From Tessaracoccus sp. MC1679 (GTDB lineage Bacteria > Actinomycetota > Actinomycetes > Propionibacteriales > Propionibacteriaceae): a stretch of 64,000 nt of DNA. The notes below the pieces were generated by a model, which saw nothing but the letters and a program-made list of their open reading frames with translations, had not been told where the DNA came from and did no database searches. Every line of letters starts with the position of its first letter. Within the stretch, counting starts at the first letter, position 1. Below, piece after piece: positions 27,043-34,889 of the stretch. The DNA lies in the NCBI RefSeq assembly GCF_014164775.1, contig NZ_JACJGB010000004.1, positions 248,001 to 312,000 of the forward strand, given 5' to 3'. Position numbers and translations under genes: made by a program.

Positions 27043-27488
27043 TGGCCCGAGTCGTCCGCTTCGGACGCGGCCATGGTGAACTCCCCCTGACGGAGGACGT
27101 CGAGGGTGAAGGTCCCCATCCGCATCTTGCCGGCGAGCCCTTGCAGGGCTCCGCGGAGATACGGGTACGCGGCCATGATGGCGACCTTCTCGATGAAGTC
27201 GGTTCGCGTGTCCTCTGGGACCTCATCGTCGATGTCGCGCTCGTAGATGACAGCAACCGCCGCGACGAGATTCGCTGATGGAGTCTCAAATCGAGCGCGG
27301 AACCAGATCTCTATCCGAGCACCCCAGTGCACGGGGTTGATGTCGATGGTGAGTTCTCCGTCCGTGCTCGTTTCGTCGAGCGCCGAGAGGCCATTCCCCT
27401 GAGCTGGATCGAGCTTGAGCTCAGCAACCTCTTGGATGGTGCGTACATCGACGAGGCGGACAGCGCCTAGGAGTTCAACGACGTCCAT
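27039..27488 (-). CDS. SecB-like chaperone of a toxin-antitoxin-chaperone module
   Basis: 149 aa from the ATG at 27488, nine bases after the antitoxin stop. The frame is open further upstream, but that part overlaps the antitoxin gene. SecB-type beta strands are visible (ARIEIWFRARFETPSANLVAAVAVIYERDID), followed by the characteristic AYPYLRGALQGLAGKMRMGTFTLDVL, which aligns with the FPYxRexIxxl...pxLxlxp signature of SecB. In Mycobacterium tuberculosis TAC, the SecB-like Rv1957 stabilises the HigA1 antitoxin, and the gene order here (toxin, antitoxin, SecB) is the same. GC is lower than the BREX genes on both sides (37/60 in bases 27181-27240). The stop overlaps brxD by four bases. Confidence 0.72.
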   Translation of the reverse strand: MDVVELLGAVRLVDVRTIQEVAELKLDPAQGNGLSALDETSTDGELTIDINPVHWGARIEIWFRARFETPSANLVAAVAVIYERDIDDEVPEDTRTDFIEKVAIMAAYPYLRGALQGLAGKMRMGTFTLDVLRQGEFTMAASEADDSGQ

Positions 27489-27496
27489 GCGTAGCC

Positions 27497-27955
27497 TCAG
27501 GCAGCCGGTGTGAACTGGTGGTCGCGGTGCCCCACCTCCGCGGAGCGAAAGGTGCCGAGGCGGACTCCCGGGGACCGCGTCACCCCCACGGGCCTCTGGC
27601 GGGTCGGCGATGCCGCCACCTTCACGGTGATGGATGCGGGTACCCACTCGTCTCGGCGGTGGTCCAGCAGCTGCCCTGAATCGAGCTCCACCCTGTGGGA
27701 GATGAGCGCCCCGACGGCGTGGGCGTACCGACGAATCCGCGAGAGCGTGGGGTTGCTGTCGTGAGCTTCGAAGTCCGCAACGGTCGGCTGCTTCACGCCC
27801 AAGATCTTGGCGACGTCGGCCTGGCTGAGCCCGCGATCCTTCCGGACGCGAACCAGCGCGTCCAGAAGCTCTTGGTCGTTCTCCACCAGCAGGTCGGCGC
27901 GGAGGGCTTCGGGCGACGTGGGGTCGAGGCCGAGTAGCTCGTCTAGCGTGCTCAT
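27497..27955 (-). CDS. Xre/HigA-type antitoxin with C-terminal extension
   Basis: 152 aa. The HTH_3 domain spans about 33-86 (LSQADVAKILGVKQPTVADFEA is the core). About 60 further residues form a tail rich in Arg, Pro and Val, ending DHQFTPAA. In chaperone-dependent antitoxins the C-terminal tail (ChAD) makes the protein unstable until SecB binds it. The tail here has that position and size. The start codon overlaps a perfect 16-bp palindrome (27954-27969), suggesting autorepression. The C-terminal 20 codons come just before the SecB-like gene. Confidence 0.75.
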   Translation of the reverse strand: MSTLDELLGLDPTSPEALRADLLVENDQELLDALVRVRKDRGLSQADVAKILGVKQPTVADFEAHDSNPTLSRIRRYAHAVGALISHRVELDSGQLLDHRRDEWVPASITVKVAASPTRQRPVGVTRSPGVRLGTFRSAEVGHRDHQFTPAA

Positions 27956-27969
27956 AGACTTGAGTCTAT
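27954..27969 (-). promoter_or_regulatory. Palindromic operator at the antitoxin start
   Basis: ATAGACT-TG-AGTCTAT on the plus strand: perfect 7-bp arms around a 2-bp centre, covering the antitoxin ATG (27955-27953). A TTGACA hexamer lies just upstream on the minus strand (27981-27976), and a TATAGA -10-like hexamer is inside the palindrome itself, which would give a nearly leaderless transcript. The Xre protein encoded here is the obvious candidate to bind it. Such a site would let the antitoxin and SecB (and brxD/brxHI) be transcribed independently of the pglW promoter. Confidence 0.6.
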
Positions 27970-27991
27970 AACTGGTGTCAAGCTGAAGTGC

Positions 27992-28480
27992 CTAGAAGAG
28001 CGGTTTGCTGAAGCCCAACCCCCACCGATGAGTTTGGCAGCGCCGAATGCGCGTCCCGGCGGTATCGATGGCCGCGTTTTGGTGCTGCTTCGTGGCGCGG
28101 TCATCCCCCTGCACGATCTGCTTCTCGTGCACTTTGGCCAGGATCGTTGAATCGGGCTCCAATGGAGGCTCATGAAAGTAGCCGCGCAGATGACTCCCAT
28201 CCCAGGACCACCGCAGTTCCCAGAGCAGCGGGTCCCGTGACACCGGCTTCCACTCGTCGCCGCGCAGAGTCCCGGCGCTCGCCCGCCTCAGGATTGCCTT
28301 GAACTCCGCGTAGCGCATCTGGATCTCGGATGAGGTCAGTGCGTCGGCGTCGCTTGCCTTCATCAGGCGCACGATCTCTGGGGTCACCAGGTCCGTCCCG
28401 TCAGACTCGCAGAGGGGATGCCAGACTCGCGCCTTTCCGGACGCGGCATCCGGCTTCGAGTCCGGCTGGGGCCCTGTCAC
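27992..28480 (-). CDS. RelE/HigB-like toxin of the TAC module
   Basis: 162 aa from a GTG that overlaps the pglZ stop by four bases (GTGA). The centre and C-terminal half read LLWELRWSWDGSHLRGYF, then ILAKVHEKQIVQGDDRATKQ and AAIDTAGTRIR. This is the HigB/Gp49 pattern (xxxELR...xxRxxY, hydrophobic strand, LxxFxKK-like, then an A-x-x-R helix). HigB-type toxins are ribosome-dependent mRNA interferases. The protein is longer than typical HigB (about 100 aa), with about 75 extra N-terminal residues. Position directly before an Xre antitoxin and a SecB-like gene supports the assignment. Sequence divergence means the family call is moderate. Confidence 0.62.
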   Translation of the reverse strand: MTGPQPDSKPDAASGKARVWHPLCESDGTDLVTPEIVRLMKASDADALTSSEIQMRYAEFKAILRRASAGTLRGDEWKPVSRDPLLWELRWSWDGSHLRGYFHEPPLEPDSTILAKVHEKQIVQGDDRATKQHQNAAIDTAGTRIRRCQTHRWGLGFSKPLF

Positions 28481-31149
28481 GCGCGCACTCCGTACTGCTC
28501 GGCCAGGAGGGCGACGTCGAGGGTGACCGCCTGGGTGGTCGGGTCGGTGGCCACCACCGGGTAGCCCTCCACGTTCAGCAGTTTCCCCACTTGGCTCATC
28601 ACCATGGGCACCCGGTTCGGCGGCACGCTCATCAGGGCGGCCGCGCGGGTGGCGCTCAGGCGGTGGTCCGGGGCCGCGGTCAGCGCCTCGACCAGCGTCG
28701 ACACCGCGTCATCGGATACCGCGAGACGGCCCACGAGCTTCTTCTGGGCCTTGTACGTCGACGACGACACGAGTGCGCGCCCCGCACCCCCGGGCGACGG
28801 GGGCTCGGGCACCGCCGAGAACAGGTCGGGCTGGGGCACGTCCGCCGGCACCGGCTCCACCACCGCCGCGACGACCTCGGCCCGCACGGGCGCGGTGACC
28901 TCCCACCACTCGGGCTCGGCCACGGGGGCGGCGGTCAGAGAGTGGGTCAGGGTCGACGGCGCCAGCAGCGCCACCGGGACAACCACCTCCGCGGGCGCGG
29001 CACCCCCGTGGTAGCCGGCCTTCAGCGGCCCGTACCGAAGCCGCTCATTCACGGCCAGAACCGCCCGGTGATCCGGAGTCAGCACCCGCGGCCCCGACAC
29101 CTGCACCTCGTCCGCCTCCGCCGGCGAACCGGCTGCCCGGTACCGACCACCGATCCCGACGCCGCGCTGGGTGCCGCGCCGGCGTTCGACGACGTGGCCG
29201 TGGTCGCTGGTCAGCACCACCAGCCGCCCCGCGGCGCGGGCCGCGCGCAGCAGCGGTCCCAGGTGTTTGACCGTTTCGGCGGTCCAGTCGGTGCCGCCGG
29301 GGTCGGTGCGGTCGAGGGCGTCGTCGATGGTGTTGAGCACGCAGCCCACCAGCCGGAACCGCTCCACCTCGCCGATGGCCAGGCGCACGTCGTCCGCCAG
29401 TGCGAAGCCTTGGCGGCCGGTGTCGAGGCCCTTCTTGTGGAAAAGCGGCGCCTCACCCAGCCCGAACGACGACGCGTGCTGGGCGAACGTGCGGCGCTCG
29501 GCGTCCTGCTGCCCGCTCGTCAACCGCCCGGCCAGCAGCGACGCCCGACTGAACTCGGTGACGCTCGGCAGGACGGTCAGCGCGGGTTGCCGCGCCGTCG
29601 AGCCGGGCACCAGGCACTCCACCATCCCGAACTCCAGCTCGGAGGTGGCGTGCGCGATGATCTCGGTGGCCACGCCGGCGCTCATGCCGTCGAGCACCAG
29701 CAGCAGCGTGGGGTACTGCCTGGCCAGCGGCACCACCACGCTCGGCAGCACCTGTTCCAGGCCGAGCACCCCGGTGAGCTGCTCCTCGCAGCCGTCCCGC
29801 GCCAGCGAGGCGGCGAATTGCAGATCGTGCGCGTCTCGCCGCTCCTGCACCGCCGCCAGCACCGATTCCAGCGCCGCCGCCAGCACCGGCTCGTCCACGC
29901 CGGTCTCGGCGTCGTTGACCGCCGAGTCCACCCATGCGTCCACGCGCAGATGCCGCCCGGCCAGCCCAGCGAGCCCCTCCGGAGCCAGCTCCGACGAAGC
30001 CGCCTCCAGCCATCGCGCCAACCGCACCGCCGCCCGGGTGGGCGGCACGCGGACGTCGTCGTCGACCAGTTCGTGCTCGGTCACCCGCGCCCACGCGTTC
30101 CCCAGTTCGGCCGAGTCAGCCCCCGCGCCGCGGTCCAGCACCGCGGCCAAGGCCCGCAGCCGGCGGGTCAGCCCGGAGCGCAGCAGCCGCGACCCCTCCG
30201 CCAGGTGCTGGGCCTGCGCCTCGGCCATGAGGTCGTCGGCGTGGGCGAGCAGCCGCCGGGCGGACTCCGTTGATGCCCGGCCGCCCAGCAGCCCGGACAG
30301 CACGATCCGCGACAATCGCCCTGCCGCCGCCAGCGCGCCCCGGGGCACGTCGCCCCAGCGGTGCTGCAGCCGGGCGAGCGCCAGCTCGGCGTCGTGCCGC
30401 GCGTCGGCGGCCAGCAGGCAGTCCACCGCGACACCCAACGGCACCAGATCCGTCACCGTCCCGCTCCGCAGCAGCGACGCCACCACGGGCTTCGCCTCGC
30501 CGGACGAGTCGGCCACCCACTCCAGCAGGGCATCGACGGTGGCCTCCCCGGCGCGCGGACGCAGCCGGGCGATCTGCGACGGCAGCCCCGGGTCGGTGGA
30601 CCAGTGCAGGACCGCGATCAGATCCACCGGCCCCGGCGGCAACCCCAGCTCGGCGCGGGCGGCGGAGGCCAGCGCGTGGTCGCGGGTGAGAACACCGGCG
30701 GGGGCGGGCGGCCAGCCGTCGACGGGGGCCAGCTCCAGCAGCCCGGAGGCCACTTCGCGGGCGTTGGGCAGTTGGAGGAGGCGGGCGTCGACGCTGTGCG
30801 CGGCGAACGCCTGCTGCACGGCCTGCCAGGGGTCGGGGTGGCGGAGGCGCTGCCAGAGGAAGTGGGCGAGCAGGCCGGCGCCGAGGTCGGCGTCGCTGCG
30901 GTCGGTGACCACCACCAGCCAGCCGTCGGGGTCGGCGGCCCGAATGGCCTCGCGGATGGCCAGCGCGGAGCCCGCGGGCACGATCCGCACCTGCTGCGCG
31001 CCGTGCTGGAAGCTCGCCTCGCGGGTGGCCTCGGGCCGTGCCCGCACGCCGATCACGCCCTTGGAGTAGTTCTTCTGGCGGGCGTAGTCGACGAAGGCGC
31101 GGGCGATCGCCGGGGTGACCGGCGCGCTCGCCGCGACCTCGACGCTCAC
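28477..31149 (-). CDS. pglZ: BREX alkaline-phosphatase-superfamily protein PglZ
   Basis: About 890 aa. A GTG at 31149 gives a GTGA overlap with pglY and is preferred over the GTG at 31161. PglZ is a core BREX protein of the alkaline phosphatase superfamily. Metal-binding elements are visible: LLLVLDGMSAG (about 480) and VVLTSDHGHVVERR (about 643), the latter the canonical D-H-G-H metal ligand block. A long helical N-terminal half precedes the phosphatase core. The C-terminal region has a helical SATRAAALMSVPPNRV segment and a small domain. PglZ links the methyltransferase PglX and the ATPase PglY in the defence complex. The stop is shared with the start of the toxin gene. Confidence 0.9.
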   Translation of the reverse strand: MSVEVAASAPVTPAIARAFVDYARQKNYSKGVIGVRARPEATREASFQHGAQQVRIVPAGSALAIREAIRAADPDGWLVVVTDRSDADLGAGLLAHFLWQRLRHPDPWQAVQQAFAAHSVDARLLQLPNAREVASGLLELAPVDGWPPAPAGVLTRDHALASAARAELGLPPGPVDLIAVLHWSTDPGLPSQIARLRPRAGEATVDALLEWVADSSGEAKPVVASLLRSGTVTDLVPLGVAVDCLLAADARHDAELALARLQHRWGDVPRGALAAAGRLSRIVLSGLLGGRASTESARRLLAHADDLMAEAQAQHLAEGSRLLRSGLTRRLRALAAVLDRGAGADSAELGNAWARVTEHELVDDDVRVPPTRAAVRLARWLEAASSELAPEGLAGLAGRHLRVDAWVDSAVNDAETGVDEPVLAAALESVLAAVQERRDAHDLQFAASLARDGCEEQLTGVLGLEQVLPSVVVPLARQYPTLLLVLDGMSAGVATEIIAHATSELEFGMVECLVPGSTARQPALTVLPSVTEFSRASLLAGRLTSGQQDAERRTFAQHASSFGLGEAPLFHKKGLDTGRQGFALADDVRLAIGEVERFRLVGCVLNTIDDALDRTDPGGTDWTAETVKHLGPLLRAARAAGRLVVLTSDHGHVVERRRGTQRGVGIGGRYRAAGSPAEADEVQVSGPRVLTPDHRAVLAVNERLRYGPLKAGYHGGAAPAEVVVPVALLAPSTLTHSLTAAPVAEPEWWEVTAPVRAEVVAAVVEPVPADVPQPDLFSAVPEPPSPGGAGRALVSSSTYKAQKKLVGRLAVSDDAVSTLVEALTAAPDHRLSATRAAALMSVPPNRVPMVMSQVGKLLNVEGYPVVATDPTTQAVTLDVALLAEQYGVRA

Positions 31150-34100
31150 TCGAGCCGCCACTCGACGACGACGTCCGCCTCGGGGTGCTCAGCGGCGAAC
31201 TTCTGTAGCTCCTCGGAGACCTCACGCAGCCCCCGCGACCCGCGGATCCGCGCCCGCCCCGCGGCGGGCCTCCGAGGTGCCGGCTCCGGGCTGGGCTCGG
31301 GCGCCGGGACGGGAGTGGGGGCCGGGGCGGGGACGGGAGAGCCATCCGCCAGCCACCGGAACAGGTCGCTCTCGGCCTTCTGCAGCGCCGGCGCCAGCGG
31401 GGTGACGAACTCGTCCGCGCGAAGCGCCCCGTGCAGCCGGCCGAGGATCGCGGCTGCGTCGTCGGCCCGCGGGCCTTCGCCGTAGGAACCCGCGTTGAGC
31501 GGCTCGAACCGCGACCACTCGTACGCCCCCACCCTCCCCGCCACTGCAGAAGCGGAGGACAGCGACCGCCCCATCGTCGTCGGCTCCGCGACCTCCGCGG
31601 CGGCGAGCCGGCGAATCAGCGGCAGCCCGCCCAGGCCGCGCAGCGCGTCGCACAGCTCCGCCGCCGCCCGCGCCGTGGCCAACCGGTGGGCCGGGCGGCC
31701 CCCGTCGATCCGCAGCTTGCCCGCGGCGCCCTCCAGGGCGGTGACCAGGCGCGCGGCGGGGTCGGAGAGTTCCAGGGCCTTTGCCCGCACCGCGTCGGCG
31801 AGGTTGGCCACTGCCACCGGCGTGGCGTGGGCGGTGGCGGGCACCCCGAACACTGCCCCCGCCAGGCGGGTGGCGTCTGCCCACTCCTGTTCGGTGGGCA
31901 TCGGCTGGACGCGCAGCTCCATCTCGTCGCGCACCGCACCCGGCTTGGGCGCGGGGATCGCGGCTCCGTGGTGGAACCAGGCCCGACGGCGCAGCGCCGC
32001 CCAGGCGAGGATCACCAGGTCCGCCACCTCCCGCGTCAGGCCCACCTGCGGCTCCATCGCGGAGATCCAGCCGCGCACCTCGCCCACCTGGACGGGCCCG
32101 TTGTTGTCCGCGTCGCGGGCGCCGAGGCGCCGCTCGAACTCCGGCCCCCAGGCGGAGAAGTACTCGTCCCCCATGAGGAAGTGGGTCTCGGCGGCCTTCC
32201 CGACGCCCAGCGGGTTGGCGATCCTCCGCGCCGCCGCCGCGTCGGAGCTCAGCGGCACCCGGTTCTCCCGGTCGGCCAGAGCCTGCTCGATGTAGCCGTA
32301 GGTGGCGGCCAGTTCCCGGACGCGGATCTCCTCGTCGCCGGGCTCGAAGCGCGGGTGCGCCGGGTACGTGGCGGAGAAGGCCTCGCGCACCAGGTGCTCA
32401 AACGCCTGCTTGAGCGTGCCCCCGGCGGGCGGGCGCGGGGTGAAGCTGGGCGTCAGCGACGCGAGCACCTCCGGGTGCGACGCGTCGCCGACGACGTCGC
32501 TCGCGCCGAGCGGCGACTCCAGGTCGTAGGCCACCTGGATGGCCCGGCGCAGGGCGTGGGCCAGCGAATCACGCTGCGACTGCAGGATGGTCTTGGCCTG
32601 GATGCGGCCCATCTCGGAGAGGTGGTCGGCGTGCTGGGCGTACCGGTCGCCGGCGCCGTCGAGGAGGTAGTTGAGCTTCACCAGGCGGCTGACGTCTCGC
32701 ATCCGCTCCTGGCTGAAGAACCGCGGCAGCCACACGATCGTGCGCTCGTCCCAGTTGCGGGCGCGCATCGAATCGATCCGGGCCAGGTCCTCGGAGGCGG
32801 AGTGGCCGGGCTCGTCGAAGGGGTGATCGATGACGAACCGCCACGTGTCGGGGCGGGCGCGGAAGTGGTCGTCGCTCAGCCAGCCGGCGTCACGGACGTT
32901 GCCGAACACCAGGTCCACCGTGCGGGGGGTGCCGCGCCAGACCACCCGGTGCGCGTGGGCGCCCAGCAGGTCCTGCTGCCCGAGCGAGCCCAGCCCGAAG
33001 CCCTCGGCCACCAGCTTCTTGATCAGGTCCCGACGGCGCCCGTCGTTGTCCTCGCCGCGCGCCCGGTCCACCACCGACTCGTAGTCCACGTCCGAGAGCC
33101 CCACCGTGATGAGCGGGTTGCGGCCCTCCGTCTCCACCCGGATCTCAGGGGCCCGCCCCGCCCACAGCCGCACCTTGGACAGCACGACGGCGGCCTCACC
33201 GTTGGGCAGGGGGGAGCGGATGGAGCCGTGATTGAGCGACGCCAACCGCCCCGCCGTCAGCCCTTTCAACGCGGGCACGTTGGGCGCCACGGCGCTGAGC
33301 AGCAGCGTCTTCGCCAGCCGTAGATCCCCGACGGCGCCCGCAGGCAGCGGCGCGGAATCGGCCAAGTCCGCCGGGGTCAGCGAGTACTGCTCCAGGATCA
33401 TCGGCAGCAGCCGCTCCTGATACAGCGTGCTCGCGGCCCGGAACAGGGCGGCCGAGGCCTCGTCGAGAGGCTGATCGCCCGCCGCCCCGGTGACCAGGTG
33501 GTCGAAAGCGTCGCCCACGGGGATGACGTCGTCGATGGTGAGCGCGTCGCGGCGGTCCACCAACAGCTGCTGCATCACCTTCAGCGCCGTGCGTTCCCGC
33601 TGCATGACCCCGGCCAGGGACCGCAGCGTTGAGACCAGGGCGGGGGAGAACGGGTAGGTGAGCCGGAACTGCCGGGCGTCGGCGCCGCGGTGCCGGTCGC
33701 TGGTGTTGACGCCGTCGAGCAGCACGTCCCAGGACTCGGCCTGACGGTCCAGCGTGGCGAAGGCGCGGTCGATCTCGCGCGCCGCCTCGTCGCTGCGGGG
33801 CGTGAGCAGGCGCTTGTTGGCCACGAAGGGAAGGTTGTCGTCGCCCAGCCGGATCTCCGGGAAGCGGCCCTCCTGGAACCGGAACGCCTGATCCAGCGCC
33901 TGCTGCTCCGCACCGCTGGCGCCCGAATCGGCCAGCCACCGCCGCAGGTCCATCTGGCGGGCGATGAACGACACCAACGGGATGCGGCGCCCGCCCTGCC
34001 CGCCTTCCACCAGCTTGCTGATCTTCTGCGCCTCGGCGCCGAAGAACGCGTGGTCGCGGATCCGGAACGCCAGCCACAACACCAGCTCATCGAGGAACAG

Positions 34101-34889
34101 CACCACGGCGTCGTACCCCAGCGATTGGGCGTGCGCGGAGATGGCGGTGAGGCCCTCGTCGAGCCCGATGTGGGAGGCGTGCCGGCTGTAGGAGGCGAAG
34201 TAGCGCTCCTGCAGGGCGCTCACCAACTCCGCCCGACGGCGGTCCTGCGCGGACGCCGCGCGAGCCGCATCATAGCTGTCCGCGTCCCAGGTGGCGGCAC
34301 CGCCGAGTACCCCGCTCCAGACGTCCGCCGTCTCGGTGCCCTCGTTGAGGCCACCGAAGAACCCCTCGTCGCCGATCCGGGCCCGCAGCGAGTCCGCGTC
34401 CTCCAGCAGCTTGGCGGTCTGGTGCAGCAGCGGCGGGGTGGAGCCGGGGTGCAGCTCGTCGATCTGGCGGAGGTAGCCGTCGAACAGCGCCTGCTCCAAC
34501 GACTGCGCCCCCAGCAGGTGGAACGTCAGCGGCAGCACCTTCCGCCCCTGGAGCTGCGGGTCGTGCCGGGCGACGGGGCCCGCCAACTCCGGGATGGCCC
34601 GCGCCTTCGGGTGCTGCCGAAGCAGCGCGTAGAGCACGGCCATGAAGTGACTCTTGCCCGAGCCGAACGAACCGGTCAGGAACGCGCCCTTGCTGGTGTT
34701 GGCGGAGATCGCGTCGCTGACCACGCCCAGCGCCCTGTCGAACGCGGTGGCGAGCTCCTCGGTGACCACGTAATCGTCCAGGGTTCGGGCGAGGTGAGCC
34801 TCGTCGACGCTCTCGGTGAGCCGCAACACGTAATCGGCAGTGCTGGTGGTCTCCGGAATGGTGAAGATGTCCCGCAACAGGGCGCTCAT
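31146..34889 (-). CDS. pglY: BREX ATPase PglY (BrxC-like)
   Basis: 1247 aa, ATG at 34889 overlapping the pglX stop (ATGA). P-loop ATPase with FLTGSFGSGKSHFMAVLYALL (Walker A, about residues 72-80) and YDAVVLFLDELVLWLAF (Walker B). The rest is long and helical, ending in an acidic Pro-rich linker (PVPAPAPTPVPAPEPSPEPA) and a short C-terminal domain. PglY is the type 2 counterpart of BrxC, a large AAA+ ATPase required for phage exclusion. Length and order (X, Y, Z) fit exactly. Confidence 0.9.
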   Translation of the reverse strand: MSALLRDIFTIPETTSTADYVLRLTESVDEAHLARTLDDYVVTEELATAFDRALGVVSDAISANTSKGAFLTGSFGSGKSHFMAVLYALLRQHPKARAIPELAGPVARHDPQLQGRKVLPLTFHLLGAQSLEQALFDGYLRQIDELHPGSTPPLLHQTAKLLEDADSLRARIGDEGFFGGLNEGTETADVWSGVLGGAATWDADSYDAARAASAQDRRRAELVSALQERYFASYSRHASHIGLDEGLTAISAHAQSLGYDAVVLFLDELVLWLAFRIRDHAFFGAEAQKISKLVEGGQGGRRIPLVSFIARQMDLRRWLADSGASGAEQQALDQAFRFQEGRFPEIRLGDDNLPFVANKRLLTPRSDEAAREIDRAFATLDRQAESWDVLLDGVNTSDRHRGADARQFRLTYPFSPALVSTLRSLAGVMQRERTALKVMQQLLVDRRDALTIDDVIPVGDAFDHLVTGAAGDQPLDEASAALFRAASTLYQERLLPMILEQYSLTPADLADSAPLPAGAVGDLRLAKTLLLSAVAPNVPALKGLTAGRLASLNHGSIRSPLPNGEAAVVLSKVRLWAGRAPEIRVETEGRNPLITVGLSDVDYESVVDRARGEDNDGRRRDLIKKLVAEGFGLGSLGQQDLLGAHAHRVVWRGTPRTVDLVFGNVRDAGWLSDDHFRARPDTWRFVIDHPFDEPGHSASEDLARIDSMRARNWDERTIVWLPRFFSQERMRDVSRLVKLNYLLDGAGDRYAQHADHLSEMGRIQAKTILQSQRDSLAHALRRAIQVAYDLESPLGASDVVGDASHPEVLASLTPSFTPRPPAGGTLKQAFEHLVREAFSATYPAHPRFEPGDEEIRVRELAATYGYIEQALADRENRVPLSSDAAAARRIANPLGVGKAAETHFLMGDEYFSAWGPEFERRLGARDADNNGPVQVGEVRGWISAMEPQVGLTREVADLVILAWAALRRRAWFHHGAAIPAPKPGAVRDEMELRVQPMPTEQEWADATRLAGAVFGVPATAHATPVAVANLADAVRAKALELSDPAARLVTALEGAAGKLRIDGGRPAHRLATARAAAELCDALRGLGGLPLIRRLAAAEVAEPTTMGRSLSSASAVAGRVGAYEWSRFEPLNAGSYGEGPRADDAAAILGRLHGALRADEFVTPLAPALQKAESDLFRWLADGSPVPAPAPTPVPAPEPSPEPAPRRPAAGRARIRGSRGLREVSEELQKFAAEHPEADVVVEWRLE

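Noticed and set aside
28330-33323. Very long plus-strand open frames opposite pglZ and pglY (up to about 650 codons)
   Set aside because: They are antisense frames in very GC-rich DNA. They have His/Arg/Pro/Gly-rich composition, no ribosome sites and no motifs, while the minus-strand frames carry clear BREX motifs.
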